Assembly (NCBI RefSeq): GCF_002906855.1
Contig: NZ_MINI01000028.1
Location: forward strand, 1,426,001 to 1,490,000
Direction: 5' to 3'
Source: Pseudomonas putida
Lineage (GTDB): Bacteria; Pseudomonadota; Gammaproteobacteria; Pseudomonadales; Pseudomonadaceae
DNA length: 64,000 nt
Shown: positions 26,292-35,250 of the stretch, one piece after another
Position numbering within the stretch: the stretch's first letter is position 1
Layout: each line of letters begins with the position of its first letter
Translations under genes and position numbers: made by a program
Notes under the pieces: model-generated
The model's input: only the letters and a program-made list of their open reading frames with translations
Told to the model about the DNA's origin: nothing
Databases searched by the model: none

Positions 26292-27206
26292 ATGGCCGCA
26301 AGCAGTCTGCTGGTACTGATCGACGACATCGCCACGGTGCTCGACGATGTTTCGGTGATGACCAAGGTCGCGGCAAAGAAGACCGCAGGCGTGCTGGGTG
26401 ACGACCTGGCGCTCAATGCCCAGCAGGTCACCGGCGTGCGCGCCGAGCGCGAGCTCCCGGTAGTGTGGGCGGTGGCCAAGGGGTCGCTGGTGAACAAGGC
26501 GATCCTGGTGCCAGCGGCGCTGCTGATCAGCGCGTTCATCCCCTGGGCGGTGACGCCGCTGCTGATGCTTGGCGGCGCCTACCTGTGCTTCGAGGGTTTC
26601 GAGAAGCTGGCGCACAAGTTCCTGCACAGCAAGGAAGAAGACGAGTTGCAGCACGAGGCGCGCAAGGAGGCCGTGGCCGATGCCACTGTCGATCTGGTGG
26701 CGTTCGAGAAAGCCAAGATCAAGGGTGCGGTGCGTACCGATTTCATCCTGTCTGCGGAAATCATCGCCATTACCTTGGGTATCGTCGCCGATTCGCCGCT
26801 GACGCAGCAGATCATCGTGCTGTCGGGCATCGCAGTGGTCATGACCATCGGTGTGTATGGGCTGGTGGGCGGTATCGTCAAGCTAGACGACCTGGGGCTG
26901 TGGATGACCCAGAAGTCTTCAGCGCTGGCCCGTTCGATCGGCAACGGCATCCTGCGGGCCGCGCCCTACATGATGAAAAGCCTGTCGGTGATCGGCACCG
27001 CCGCGATGTTCCTGGTCGGTGGCGGGATCCTGGTACACGGGGTGGCGCCGCTGCATCACGCGATAGAGGCGTTCAGCGAAGGGCGCGGAGGGGCGCTGAC
27101 CAGCGGCCTGCTCAATGGCATGGCCGGTGTGCTGGCCGGGGCCGTTGTACTGGCAGTGGTAGCTGTTGCGGGGAAACTGTGGCGGGCGCTGCGGCCCGCC
27201 ACATGA
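26292..27206 (+). CDS. DUF808-family inner-membrane protein
   Basis: 304-residue membrane protein of the DUF808/YedI family, function unknown. It starts [19 protein letters not shown], carries the family stretch [19 protein letters not shown], and has several hydrophobic helices ([55 protein letters not shown]). AAGGAAG precedes the ATG at 26292. The 3' end forms a GC-rich stem (27179-27202) and meets the sulfatase stop, so it probably doubles as a terminator for both genes. Confidence 0.9.
   Translation: MAASSLLVLIDDIATVLDDVSVMTKVAAKKTAGVLGDDLALNAQQVTGVRAERELPVVWAVAKGSLVNKAILVPAALLISAFIPWAVTPLLMLGGAYLCFEGFEKLAHKFLHSKEEDELQHEARKEAVADATVDLVAFEKAKIKGAVRTDFILSAEIIAITLGIVADSPLTQQIIVLSGIAVVMTIGVYGLVGGIVKLDDLGLWMTQKSSALARSIGNGILRAAPYMMKSLSVIGTAAMFLVGGGILVHGVAPLHHAIEAFSEGRGGALTSGLLNGMAGVLAGAVVLAVVAVAGKLWRALRPAT
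27179..27202. terminator. GC stem at convergent DUF808/sulfatase ends
   Basis: GTGGCGGGC and its partner GCCCGCCAC enclose a short loop, overlapping the DUF808 stop region and lying 9 bases from the sulfatase stop. No U-run is present. Confidence 0.5.
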
Positions 27207-27210
27207 GGGC

Positions 27211-29154
27211 TCACTTGTCGGCTGCGACGCCTTGCTCCTCAGGGTTCCAGGCCAGCAGGCCCTGGCTGAAGCCGTAGGCCGCGCTCTGGTAGTAGGCGAT
27301 CGCCCGGCGGATCAACGGGTTGTCGCTGGCGACCGTGGTTTCGTGGCTCTTGCCCAGGGCATCCTCATGCACACGCATGCCGCCACGTGGGCTGAGAATG
27401 GCCAGGTTGTTGCCGTCGAACAGCCCCAGGTGCTGGTAGTTGCCGATCAGCACGCGTGGCGGCAGGTCGTCTTGCTTGAGCAGGTCGCGGCCGAAGAAGG
27501 TCGAGGTGTAGTCGAAGTTGAGCAGGCCCAGCAGAGTAGGCGCCAGGTCGATCTGGCTGGCCAGCTTGTTGTCTTCGCGGGGCTCGATCATTTTCGGCGC
27601 GTAGATCCACAGCGGGATCTGGTAGTTGTTCACCGGCAGGTCCTCGACTCCGGCGCTGCCGGCCGTGTGGTCGGCAACGAAGACGAACAGGGTGTTGTCG
27701 AACCATGGCTTGCCCTTGGCTTCCTTGAGGAATTGGGCGATGGCATGGTCGGTGTACTTCACCGCGCCTTCGCGGCCGTCGCCTGACGGGATGTCGATGC
27801 GGCCGTCCGGGTAGGTGTAGGGGCGGTGGTTCGAGGTGGTCATCAGTTGCAGGAAGAACGGCTTCTGCTGGGCGTAATCGGCATCGGCCAGCTTGAGGGT
27901 CTGCCGGTACAGGTCCTCGTCAGCCATGCCCCAGGCGTTCTTGAAGCTGATTTCGCTTTCATCGACGCTGCTTTGGTCGACGATGCGGTAGCCATTGCCG
28001 CTGAAGAACGCGTTCATGTTGTCGAAGTAACCGCGCCCGCCATAGACGAAGACGGCATCGTAGCCTTTGGCGGTGAGTTGCTGGCCAAGGCTGGCGTAGC
28101 CGCTTTCGCGGCCGATGCGCTTGACGATCGAGCGGCCCGGGGTGGGCGGGATCGACAGGGTGATGGCTTCCAGGCCGCGGTCGGTACGGGTGCCGGTGGC
28201 GTAGAAGTTGTTGAAATACAGGCTCTCGCGGCGCAGGGCGTCGAGGTTTGGCGTGAGGTTGCGCGCATCGCCGTTGCTGCCCATGTACTTGGCGCTGAAG
28301 CTCTCGATGGTCACCAGGATGATGTTCGGGGTGCGCTGTTCACCGCTGGCACTGACGTGGCGGCGAATGTCCTGAGGTTCCTGGCCCTGGAAGCGGGCGT
28401 TGGGTTCGGCCAGTTCCTGGTGCATCTGCGCACCGACTTCGCTGGCGCCGAGGCTGGCGTAGAACTGGGTGTAGTCCAGTTCGTTGTTACGGAAGGCGGC
28501 GAAGAACTGGTACGGGCCGTTGCTGGCCAGTTCGCGTTGGTAGGCGTTGCCGCCCTGGCCGCGCGGGAACTGCTGATCGATCACCACGATGTTCAGGCCG
28601 ACCAGCACCGCCAGCACGCCCAGCCCGGACCAGCGCTGGCGTGAGGTGGTGGCGGGGGCTGCGAGGGCCCGGGCCAGCGGCTTGCGCAGCACCAGGGCGA
28701 GCAGGACCGCGGCCACCGCGATACTGCTGAGCAGCGTGGGCAGAGGGTAGGACTCGCGGATGTTGTCCAGCACTTCCTTGGAATAGACCAGGTAGTCGAC
28801 CGCGATGAAGTTGAAGCGTACGCCGAACTCGTCCCAGAACAGCCACTCGGCCACGGCGACGAACAGCATCACGAACAGGCTGACCACCCACAAGCCGGCG
28901 AGCAGCCAGCGGTGAGCACGCGAGCGCCACAAGGCATTCGGGCACAGGACCAGGTACACGCCCAGTGGCAGGGCGGTGTAAATGAGGAAGCTCAGGTCGT
29001 AGAGGGCACCGTCGAAGAAGATCGAGAAATAATTACCGCTGACCTCATCCAGATGTGTGGCCAGCAATATGAAACGTGTCAGCAGGAAGATGCCGAACCA
29101 GGTTGAGCAGAGTAGCAGCAGATAGCGCCATGGCGCGGCGAGGGGAGTACGCAT
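27211..29154 (-). CDS. LTA synthase-type sulfatase/phosphoglycerol transferase family protein
   Basis: 647-residue integral membrane protein of the LTA synthase/OpgB-like family. Five N-terminal helices occupy about the first 200 residues; a periplasmic sulfatase domain follows. Active-site elements are NIILVTIESFSAKYMG, the nucleophile Thr region ATGTRTDRGLEAITLS, TTSNHRPYTYPDG and FVFVADHTAG. Such enzymes transfer phosphoglycerol or phosphoethanolamine groups in the envelope; the acceptor is unknown. The start at 29154 puts the first helix at the N-terminus. A sigma70-type promoter lies just upstream. Confidence 0.88.
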   Translation of the reverse strand: MRTPLAAPWRYLLLLCSTWFGIFLLTRFILLATHLDEVSGNYFSIFFDGALYDLSFLIYTALPLGVYLVLCPNALWRSRAHRWLLAGLWVVSLFVMLFVAVAEWLFWDEFGVRFNFIAVDYLVYSKEVLDNIRESYPLPTLLSSIAVAAVLLALVLRKPLARALAAPATTSRQRWSGLGVLAVLVGLNIVVIDQQFPRGQGGNAYQRELASNGPYQFFAAFRNNELDYTQFYASLGASEVGAQMHQELAEPNARFQGQEPQDIRRHVSASGEQRTPNIILVTIESFSAKYMGSNGDARNLTPNLDALRRESLYFNNFYATGTRTDRGLEAITLSIPPTPGRSIVKRIGRESGYASLGQQLTAKGYDAVFVYGGRGYFDNMNAFFSGNGYRIVDQSSVDESEISFKNAWGMADEDLYRQTLKLADADYAQQKPFFLQLMTTSNHRPYTYPDGRIDIPSGDGREGAVKYTDHAIAQFLKEAKGKPWFDNTLFVFVADHTAGSAGVEDLPVNNYQIPLWIYAPKMIEPREDNKLASQIDLAPTLLGLLNFDYTSTFFGRDLLKQDDLPPRVLIGNYQHLGLFDGNNLAILSPRGGMRVHEDALGKSHETTVASDNPLIRRAIAYYQSAAYGFSQGLLAWNPEEQGVAADK

Positions 29155-29200
29155 CAAGTTGGCCTGTTTTCTTTCTTGGTTGGGCGAGGGCAACGAGTTT

Positions 29201-29228
29201 AGTCTAAAAATTGCAAAAATAATGTCAA
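29201..29228 (-). promoter_or_regulatory. Predicted sigma70 promoter of the sulfatase gene
   Basis: On the minus strand, a perfect -35 TTGACA (29223-29228) is followed after 16 bases by TAGACT (29201-29206) as a -10. The leader to the start would be about 40 bases. The region is AT-rich and shared with the divergent small membrane gene. Confidence 0.6.
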
Positions 29229-29306
29229 AAATTTGCAGTGCAGGCGAAGGCGATGGCTTTATAGTCGTAACTTGCCATTTCAGATTTGCTCGGGAGGGCA
29301 CATCAC

Positions 29307-29618
29307 ATGTTCGGTGTACTGACATACGACGCCTATCACCTGGCGCTCTACCTGCTCACGGCGCTGGCGTGGGGGGCTCTGGGCTTTGGCTTCCTGCTGC
29401 GAAGCGCCGACGCTCAGGCCCTTTACAAGTGCTGTGCGATGTTCGGCCTGGCATTGGCGATCAATGCAGCAGTGCTGGTGTTGGATATCTTTCGGGTCAT
29501 CCCGCACCACGAAGTGGAGTTGATATTGCTGGGTTTTGGCATGGCATTGCCGTCGGCCCTGTTTTTGACTTATAAGGCAGTTTTGGTTTTAAGCAAGATA
29601 AGTCTTAAAAAGTTGTAA
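29307..29618 (+). CDS. Small three-helix membrane protein, unknown
   Basis: 103-residue hydrophobic protein with about three helices (YHLALYLLTALAWGALGFGF, FGLALAINAAVLVLDIF, and LILLGFGMALPSALFLTY). The start at 29307 follows GGGAGG; the ATG at 29286 lacks a site. It is divergent from the sulfatase and ends at a clear hairpin. I do not recognise a family. It may assist the sulfatase, but that is only position. Confidence 0.7.
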   Translation: MFGVLTYDAYHLALYLLTALAWGALGFGFLLRSADAQALYKCCAMFGLALAINAAVLVLDIFRVIPHHEVELILLGFGMALPSALFLTYKAVLVLSKISLKKL

Positions 29619-29641
29619 GCTTTAACTTACAAATCGTGATT

Positions 29642-29673
29642 GTGAAAGCGCCGCCAGAGGGCGGCGCTTTCAC
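29642..29673. terminator. Bidirectional hairpin terminator
   Basis: Perfect 14-bp stem, GTGAAAGCGCCGCC (29642-29655) with its complement (29660-29673), loop AGAG, between the convergent small membrane gene and the first Tsx-like porin. Confidence 0.8.
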
Positions 29674-29685
29674 GTTCAAGCCGAA

Positions 29686-30468
29686 TCAGAAGTGCACTTT
29701 CACCAGCAAACTCATGGTGTTCTGGTCGGTAGTGAAGCCATCGCTGTCCTTGATGCCGTACTTGTCCTTCCAGTAGTCGTACTCGACACCCACATACAAC
29801 TGCTTCTCGCCCAGGTGCAGGGCCTTGCCCAGGTCGTACTTGATCTGTGGGTTGAAGTGCAGGTTGGCGTGGTAGGTGCCGTGACGGTTCTCGTCGTTGT
29901 CGACGACCCAGTCCATGAAGCCGTCGATCAGTACGTCAGAATCACCGACCGGAATGGTGTAGGACCAGACCGGGGTGATCTGCCAGACATTGTTGCCCGC
30001 GCGGCTGCCTTCAGGCATGCGGTTGTAGAAGTTCAGCTGGAAGTAGTCGAAACCGGGGATGTTCAGGTCGAAGCCTGGGCCGATCAGGTACGACTCGACG
30101 TCACCCTCGCCAAACTCGTAGGTCGCGGCCAGCAGCACGTCCTTGACCGGGCCGAACTCGAGCTTCTGGTCGAAGATCTTGCCGAACGACAGGCGCGGGC
30201 TGAACTCGCCATAGTAGCTGTTGGGACCGTTGTTGGCGTCCTTCTTGCCCTGGTAGAAGATCTTGTCGACGAAGAAGAAGTTGTCGCCGTACTTCCAGCC
30301 ATCGGCGTGCTCGAAGGTGAAGGTCTGCTGGGTATCGGGGTTGACCTTGAAGTTCTTGCCCCACAGGTAGGTCAGGCTGTTGTTCTGCCACTGCAGCAGG
30401 TCGCCGGCGAAGGTGGTGCCGCAGGCCAGCAGGCCGCCCGCGAGAATCAGGCTATTGATGGTACGCAT
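29686..30468 (-). CDS. Tsx-like nucleoside-specific outer-membrane channel, copy 1
   Basis: 260-residue outer-membrane beta-barrel of the Tsx/OmpK family. It has a signal peptide (RTINSLILAGGLLACGTTFA), a barrel rich in alternating aromatic strands (FFFVDKIFYQG, YYGEFSPRLSFGKIFDQKL, GTYHANLHFNPQIKYDLGK) and a terminal aromatic ending in VKVHF, as needed for barrel assembly. The start at 30468 begins the signal peptide. It is a tandem paralog of the next gene, about 70 percent identical by eye, and both lie downstream of the urate permease. A role in purine, nucleoside or urate entry is inferred. Confidence 0.88.
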   Translation of the reverse strand: MRTINSLILAGGLLACGTTFAGDLLQWQNNSLTYLWGKNFKVNPDTQQTFTFEHADGWKYGDNFFFVDKIFYQGKKDANNGPNSYYGEFSPRLSFGKIFDQKLEFGPVKDVLLAATYEFGEGDVESYLIGPGFDLNIPGFDYFQLNFYNRMPEGSRAGNNVWQITPVWSYTIPVGDSDVLIDGFMDWVVDNDENRHGTYHANLHFNPQIKYDLGKALHLGEKQLYVGVEYDYWKDKYGIKDSDGFTTDQNTMSLLVKVHF

Positions 30469-30820
30469 TGCGAGTGTCGCTCCCTTGATTGATCTATTGT
30501 CAGCGCTCGTTGTTGGCGCTTTTTTGTCTTTTGAGTCAGCTTTTTTCGATAGGCCACAGCTGTTTGGCAAGGGTCGAGCCAACTTTCCTGGGTTGGCGAA
30601 ACCTTCCTGCTCGACTTCGTTCTGAACGGATGAAAAGGGTCTTTCAGGCTGGCAACACGTTGGCCAACCGCCCGAATTCATTGACTGAGCGGTCAGTAAA
30701 CGCAGGCAGAATCCATCCTGCCTTGATCGAGGGGGCGCGCAGATTACTGGCTTGCGCGCCGCGCCTCAAGTGCTCCGTCCTGGAGCACAGTGATTCAAAC
30801 CTGGGCGATTGATCAGGTTT
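30469..30820. other. Intergenic region between the two Tsx-like genes
   Basis: 352 bases without a supported gene. It contains a hairpin GTGCTCC/GGAGCAC (30770-30788) just after the copy 2 stop on the minus strand, and a GCGCGC inverted pair near 30736-30758. The T-rich stretch near 30519-30550 is closer to copy 1 and may hold its promoter, so copy 1 is probably transcribed separately. Confidence 0.6.
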
Positions 30821-31606
30821 TCAGAAATGTACCTTGATCAGCGCGCTGGCGACACTCTGATTGCTGTCCAGGTTGCCGCGGCTGTCGATGCCGTACTTGT
30901 CCTTCCAGTAGCTGTACTCGAAGCCGACGTAGAGCTGCTTGGCACCGATGTTCAGGGTCTTGCCCAGGTCGTACTTGATCTGCGGGTTGAAGTGCAGGTT
31001 GGCGTGGTAGGTGCCACGGTGGTTCTGGTCGTTGTCGGTGACCCAGTCCATGTAGCCGTCGATCAGAATATCGGACCTGCCCACAGGGATGGTGTAGGAC
31101 CAGCCGGGGGTGATCTGCCAGACGTTGTCACCGGGGCGGTCACCCTCGGTGTTACGCACATAGAAGTTCAGGGTGAAATAGTTGAAGCCGGGAATGTCCA
31201 GGTCGAAGCCGGGGCCGATCAGGTAGGCCTCGTTGTCGCCTTCGCCACGTTCGTAGGTCATCGCCAGCAGCACGTCCTTGATCGGGCCGAAGGCGAGCTT
31301 CTGGTCGAAGATCTTGCCGAACGACAGGCGTGGGCTGAACTCGCCGTAGTAGGTGTCTTCGCCTTTGCCGGGGTCGGCCTTGCCGTTGTAGAAGATCTTG
31401 TCGACGAAGAAGAACGTGTCGCCGTACTTCCATTTGTTGGCGTGTTCGAAGGTGATGGTCTGCTGGATATCGGGGTTGATCTTGAAGTCCTTGCCGTACA
31501 AGTACGTCAGGCTTTCGCCGTGCCACAGCAGCCAATCGCCTGCATGGGCGGGGAGGGTGGCCAGCAGGCTGCTGCCCAGCAGCAGGGACGAGGTGGTGCG
31601 CTTCAT
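30821..31606 (-). CDS. Tsx-like nucleoside-specific outer-membrane channel, copy 2
   Basis: 261-residue Tsx/OmpK-family barrel with signal peptide (KRTTSSLLLGSSLLATLPAHA), conserved strands (FFFVDKIFYNGK, YYGEFSPRLSFGKIFDQKL) and C-terminal LIKVHF. The start at 31606 is chosen for the signal peptide. It lies 144 bases downstream of the urate permease gene on the same strand. The differences from copy 1 are spread mainly over loop regions, which may change substrate range; this is inference. Confidence 0.88.
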   Translation of the reverse strand: MKRTTSSLLLGSSLLATLPAHAGDWLLWHGESLTYLYGKDFKINPDIQQTITFEHANKWKYGDTFFFVDKIFYNGKADPGKGEDTYYGEFSPRLSFGKIFDQKLAFGPIKDVLLAMTYERGEGDNEAYLIGPGFDLDIPGFNYFTLNFYVRNTEGDRPGDNVWQITPGWSYTIPVGRSDILIDGYMDWVTDNDQNHRGTYHANLHFNPQIKYDLGKTLNIGAKQLYVGFEYSYWKDKYGIDSRGNLDSNQSVASALIKVHF

Positions 31607-31750
31607 GTTGTGATTCCCGGACTTATTGTTTTTGTTGGCGGTTTTTTCGGCGCGCAGGCGCCCCGAGCGGCCCATTCCGGCGGGCCGACGGTGAAGCGGT
31701 TACTGCGGAAAATGAGCAGGGGCGGCAAACTGCGCCGCCCCGCTCAGGGC

Positions 31751-33106
31751 TCAATGCTCGTGGCAGGCGTCGTTGTGCACGGCGCGCTCGGCACCACCGA
31801 GGATGTTGAACAGCACGTTGAGCACCAGGGCACTGACCGTGGCCATGGCGATCCCGCTATGGGTGATGGGTTCCATCCACTGCGGCATCTGCGCGAAAAA
31901 CTCCGGCTTGACCACGGGGATCAGGCCGAAGCCGACGCTCACCGCCACCAGCAGCTGGTTGCGGCGGTCGCCGATGTCGGCTTCCTGGAGGATCTTGATC
32001 CCGGTGGCGGTGACCATGCCGAACATGGCGATGGACGCGCCGCCCAGTACTGCAGGCGGGATCGAGGCGATCAGGTAGGCCGCCTTGGGCAGCAGGCTGA
32101 GCGCGATCAGCAGTGCACCTGCCGTGATCGTGACGTAGCGGCAACGCACGCCAGTCATCTGCACCAGGCCGATGTTCTGGGCGAACGAGGAGTGGGTGAA
32201 GGTGTTGAAGAAGCCGGCGATGAACGACGCACCGGCATCGCACAACAGGCCGCGACGCAGCATCCCTGGTGTCACTTCACGGTCTGTCACCTTGCCCAGG
32301 GCGAGGAACATGCCGGTGGACTCGACGAAGATGATCACCACCACCAGGCACATCGACAGGATCGGCGCCAGGCTGAAGGTCGGCATGCCAAAGTGCAGTG
32401 GCGTCACCACTTGCAGCCACGGCGTGTCGCTCAGGCCCGACAGGTCGACCATGCCGATGGAGCCGGCCAGGATGTAGCCCAGGCCCATGCCCACCAGCAC
32501 CGACACGTTGACCCAGAAGCCGCGCATGAAGCGGTTGATCAACAGGATGACGGCCAGCACCAGGCCAGCCACCAGCAGGTAGATCGGCGAACCGAAGGTC
32601 GCGGCGTTCTGGCCGCCACCGGCCCAGTTGACTGCCACCGGGAACAGCGACAGGCCAATCGAGGTGATCACCGTACCGGTGACCAGCGGCGGGAAGAACC
32701 GTACGACCTTGGACATGAACGGCGCGATCAGCATGCCGAAGAACCCGGCAGCGATGGTCGCGCCAAAGATCCCCTGCAGGCCTACGCCCGGCATGCCGGC
32801 CATGGCCACCATGCTGCCGACGGCAGCGAAGCTGGCACCCATCATCACCGGCATGCGGATCCCGACCGGGCCGATACCGAACGACTGGATGATGGTGGCG
32901 ACACCGGCGACCAGCAGGTCGGCGTTGATCAGGAAAGCGACTTCTTCACGAGACAAACCAGCGGCCTGGCCGATGATCAGAGGGACGGCAATCGCACCCC
33001 CGTACATCAGCAGCACATGTTGCAGGCCAACCAGGAACAGTTGGAACAGGGGCAGAGGCTGTCGCGGCGGCGCAACTGGAATGTACGCCTTGCGTGACTC
33101 GGACAT
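31751..33106 (-). CDS. uacT: NCS2 urate/xanthine permease (UacT-like)
   Basis: 451-residue nucleobase:cation symporter-2. Family features are FLVGLQHVLLMYGGAIAVPL near residue 26 and GIRMPVMMGASFAAVGSMVA, and the substrate-binding block is FVESTGMFLALGKVTD with a second block NTFTHSSFAQNIGLVQMTGV. The latter two fit the urate/xanthine subgroup. GAGGTG precedes the ATG. It lies directly downstream of puuD, so urate is the most likely substrate; xanthine cannot be excluded. Confidence 0.88.
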   Translation of the reverse strand: MSESRKAYIPVAPPRQPLPLFQLFLVGLQHVLLMYGGAIAVPLIIGQAAGLSREEVAFLINADLLVAGVATIIQSFGIGPVGIRMPVMMGASFAAVGSMVAMAGMPGVGLQGIFGATIAAGFFGMLIAPFMSKVVRFFPPLVTGTVITSIGLSLFPVAVNWAGGGQNAATFGSPIYLLVAGLVLAVILLINRFMRGFWVNVSVLVGMGLGYILAGSIGMVDLSGLSDTPWLQVVTPLHFGMPTFSLAPILSMCLVVVIIFVESTGMFLALGKVTDREVTPGMLRRGLLCDAGASFIAGFFNTFTHSSFAQNIGLVQMTGVRCRYVTITAGALLIALSLLPKAAYLIASIPPAVLGGASIAMFGMVTATGIKILQEADIGDRRNQLLVAVSVGFGLIPVVKPEFFAQMPQWMEPITHSGIAMATVSALVLNVLFNILGGAERAVHNDACHEH

Positions 33107-33283
33107 GCAGCACCTCGAGTTTTGTTTTTATTCTCGGATCCAAGCGCCAGTCGCATACGGCAGGCCCGATGGAGGCAGCCTGGGGGTCCCGCACGCAGTC
33201 GAACGCTCGATGCTTGCTTGTTGCATGAATCTATAAGGGCGAGGCCGGGGTTGCCGGCCTCTTCGCGGCGCAAGGCCGCCCCC

Positions 33284-33307
33284 GCCTGGGCGCGCGGACG
33301 CCCAGGC
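33284..33307 (-). terminator. Intercistronic hairpin between puuD and uacT
   Basis: GCCTGGGCG (33284-33292) pairs with CGCCCAGGC (33299-33307), 14 bases past the puuD stop, with a second AGGCCGG/CCGGCCT stem nearby (33242-33260). There is no U-run; it may attenuate or stabilise. The rest of the 214-base gap shows REP-like remnants only. Confidence 0.5.
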
Positions 33308-33320
33308 AGGAGAGGGTGGA

Positions 33321-34649
33321 TCAGTTGACCTGAGCGCCTTTGGCGATCCAGTCACCGACGAGCTTGCGCTCTTCGGCGGTCATCTGGGTGATGTTGCCCA
33401 GCGGCATGATCTGGCTGGCAACCGCTTGCGCCTGAATGCGCGCGGCCTGGGCCTGGATCTGCTGCGGGGTGTCGAACATCACGCCGGCAGGTGCTGCGCT
33501 GAACAGTGGGCTGGTCGGTTTCGACGAGTGGCACACGCTGCAGCGTTCCTGGATGACTTTGTGGATCTTGTCGAAGTCGCCACCGGCGGCCTGTGCGGTC
33601 GCCTGGGCCGGAGCCTCGGCTGGCGCGGCAGGGGCTTCGGCGGCCTTGGCGGCTTCCTCGGCGCGCAACTCGGCAGCGGTCTTGCCGCCGACGGCGGTGG
33701 CTGGCAGCGGCTGGTACTCGACCTTCGCTGCGGCCTGCTCAGGGCTGACGGCGATCGGCTTGGGGCCGGTGACGTAGGCCAGGCAGATCATCGCCAGGGC
33801 GCCGACCGGCAGGGTCCAGGCGTACTTGTTGCTGTCGTGGCGGGTGTTGAAGTAGTGGCGGATCAGTACCGCGGCTACTGCGATGCCAGCCAGGATCAGC
33901 CAGTTGTACTGGCTACCGTAGGTGCTCGGGAAGTGGTTGCTGATCATGATGAACAGCACCGGCAGGGTGAAGTAGTTGTTGTGACGCGAACGCAGCAGGC
34001 CCTTGGCTGGCAGTACCGGGTCCGGGGTCTGGTTGTTCTCGATCGCCGCCACCAGCTGGCGCTGGGCTGGCATGATGATGCGGAACACGTTACCGACCAT
34101 GATGGTGCCGATGATCGCACCGGTGTGCAGGTACGCACCACGGCCGCTGAACACCAGGCTGAAGCCGAAGCAGGCGGCGATGATCAGGACGAACAGTACG
34201 GCGCCGAGCAGGGCAGGGTGCTTGCCCAGCGGCGAGTCGCACAGGAAGTCGTAGATGAACCAGCCGGCAACCAGCGAACCGATACCGATGGCCACGCCTT
34301 CGGCACCGCTCAAGGTGCTGCCGGGTGCCAGCAGGTACAGGCTCGGGTTCCAGTAGAACACCACGCACAGCAGGGCGATACCGGACATCCAGGTGAAGTA
34401 GGCTTCCCATTTGAACCAGTGCAGGTTCTCGGGCATTTTCGGGGGGGCGAGCTTGTATTTCTCCAGGTGGTAGATACCACCGCCGTGAATCGCCCAGAGA
34501 TCACCCGACAACCCATCGCGCGGGTTGCTTCGGTTCAGGTGGTTCTCCAGCCAGACGAAGTAGAACGATGCACCGATCCAGGCCACGCCGGTGATCATGT
34601 GAACCCAGCGAATGCTCAGGTTCAACCATTCGTGAAGGTGTGCTTCCAC
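33321..34649 (-). CDS. puuD: Urate hydroxylase PuuD, membrane protein with C-terminal cytochrome c domain
   Basis: 442-residue enzyme oxidising urate to 5-hydroxyisourate and passing electrons to the respiratory chain, unlike oxygen-dependent uricases. The N-terminal half has about eight helices (WLNLSIRWVHMITGVAWIGA onward). The C-terminal domain carries a heme c site CSVCH (about residue 370) and a likely Met ligand in MPLGN. The start is a GTG at 34649 with GAGGT upstream. It lies after allA in the puuE-uraD-allA-puuD order, directly before the urate permease. Confidence 0.94.
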   Translation of the reverse strand: MEAHLHEWLNLSIRWVHMITGVAWIGASFYFVWLENHLNRSNPRDGLSGDLWAIHGGGIYHLEKYKLAPPKMPENLHWFKWEAYFTWMSGIALLCVVFYWNPSLYLLAPGSTLSGAEGVAIGIGSLVAGWFIYDFLCDSPLGKHPALLGAVLFVLIIAACFGFSLVFSGRGAYLHTGAIIGTIMVGNVFRIIMPAQRQLVAAIENNQTPDPVLPAKGLLRSRHNNYFTLPVLFIMISNHFPSTYGSQYNWLILAGIAVAAVLIRHYFNTRHDSNKYAWTLPVGALAMICLAYVTGPKPIAVSPEQAAAKVEYQPLPATAVGGKTAAELRAEEAAKAAEAPAAPAEAPAQATAQAAGGDFDKIHKVIQERCSVCHSSKPTSPLFSAAPAGVMFDTPQQIQAQAARIQAQAVASQIMPLGNITQMTAEERKLVGDWIAKGAQVN

Positions 34650-34694
34650 AGTATGTACCTCTGCCGATCACCGTGAACGATGACCGACCTTTTC

Positions 34695-35198
34695 TTATTG
34701 GTGGGGATTGAGGATCAGCATCTGTTCCTCGGTGAAGTAATGCTCATCGCAGTTGTTGCCAGAACCACTGCGATCAACCACCAGGAAGTCATCCCGCTTT
34801 TCGATCGTCAGCACCGGGTGGTGCCAGACGCCGCGATGGTAATTAACGCCCTGCCTGCCGTTACTACGGAAGGCACGGACCAAGCCTGATACAGGTGCAT
34901 CGCCAACCGGCGCGACCACGATCAGAAAAGGGTTGCCGAGCAGCGGGATGAAAGCCTGGCTGCCCAGCGGATGGCGCTCCAGCATGCGTACGGTCAGCGG
35001 CATGTCCTGCGCGTCGGCGCGGAAGATGCTGATGATCGCCTTGTCTTCAGGCTCGGCGGTCTCGACCGTGGCGAGCTTGTGAAAGCGCATGGTCGAGCCG
35101 TTGTTGATCATGAAGTGGTCGCTGCCATCGGTTTCGATCACGTCTCCGAATTCGGCGAAGGCTTCTTTGGTCAGGGGCTCGATCATAAGGGTGCGCAT
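34695..35198 (-). CDS. allA: Ureidoglycolate lyase
   Basis: 167-residue cupin-fold enzyme splitting ureidoglycolate to glyoxylate and urea. AllA family features are LMIEPLTKEAFAEFGDVIET at the N-terminus, MERHPLGSQAFIPL-type block (LERHPLGSQAFIPLLG here), and YHRGVWHHPVL near residue 120. AGAAGAGA precedes the ATG. It links the purine pathway to the gcl operon through glyoxylate. The gene that should supply its substrate, allantoicase, is not found beside it; only 52 bases separate it from uraD. Confidence 0.93.
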   Translation of the reverse strand: MRTLMIEPLTKEAFAEFGDVIETDGSDHFMINNGSTMRFHKLATVETAEPEDKAIISIFRADAQDMPLTVRMLERHPLGSQAFIPLLGNPFLIVVAPVGDAPVSGLVRAFRSNGRQGVNYHRGVWHHPVLTIEKRDDFLVVDRSGSGNNCDEHYFTEEQMLILNPHQ

Positions 35199-35250
35199 GC
35201 GGTTATCTCTTCTATTGTTCGTTTTTCTAAAATAAGGGTTCGGCTGTTGC

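Noticed and set aside
30809..33097. 762-codon plus-strand frame opposite Tsx copy 2 and the urate permease
   Set aside because: Shadow of two recognised genes on the minus strand.
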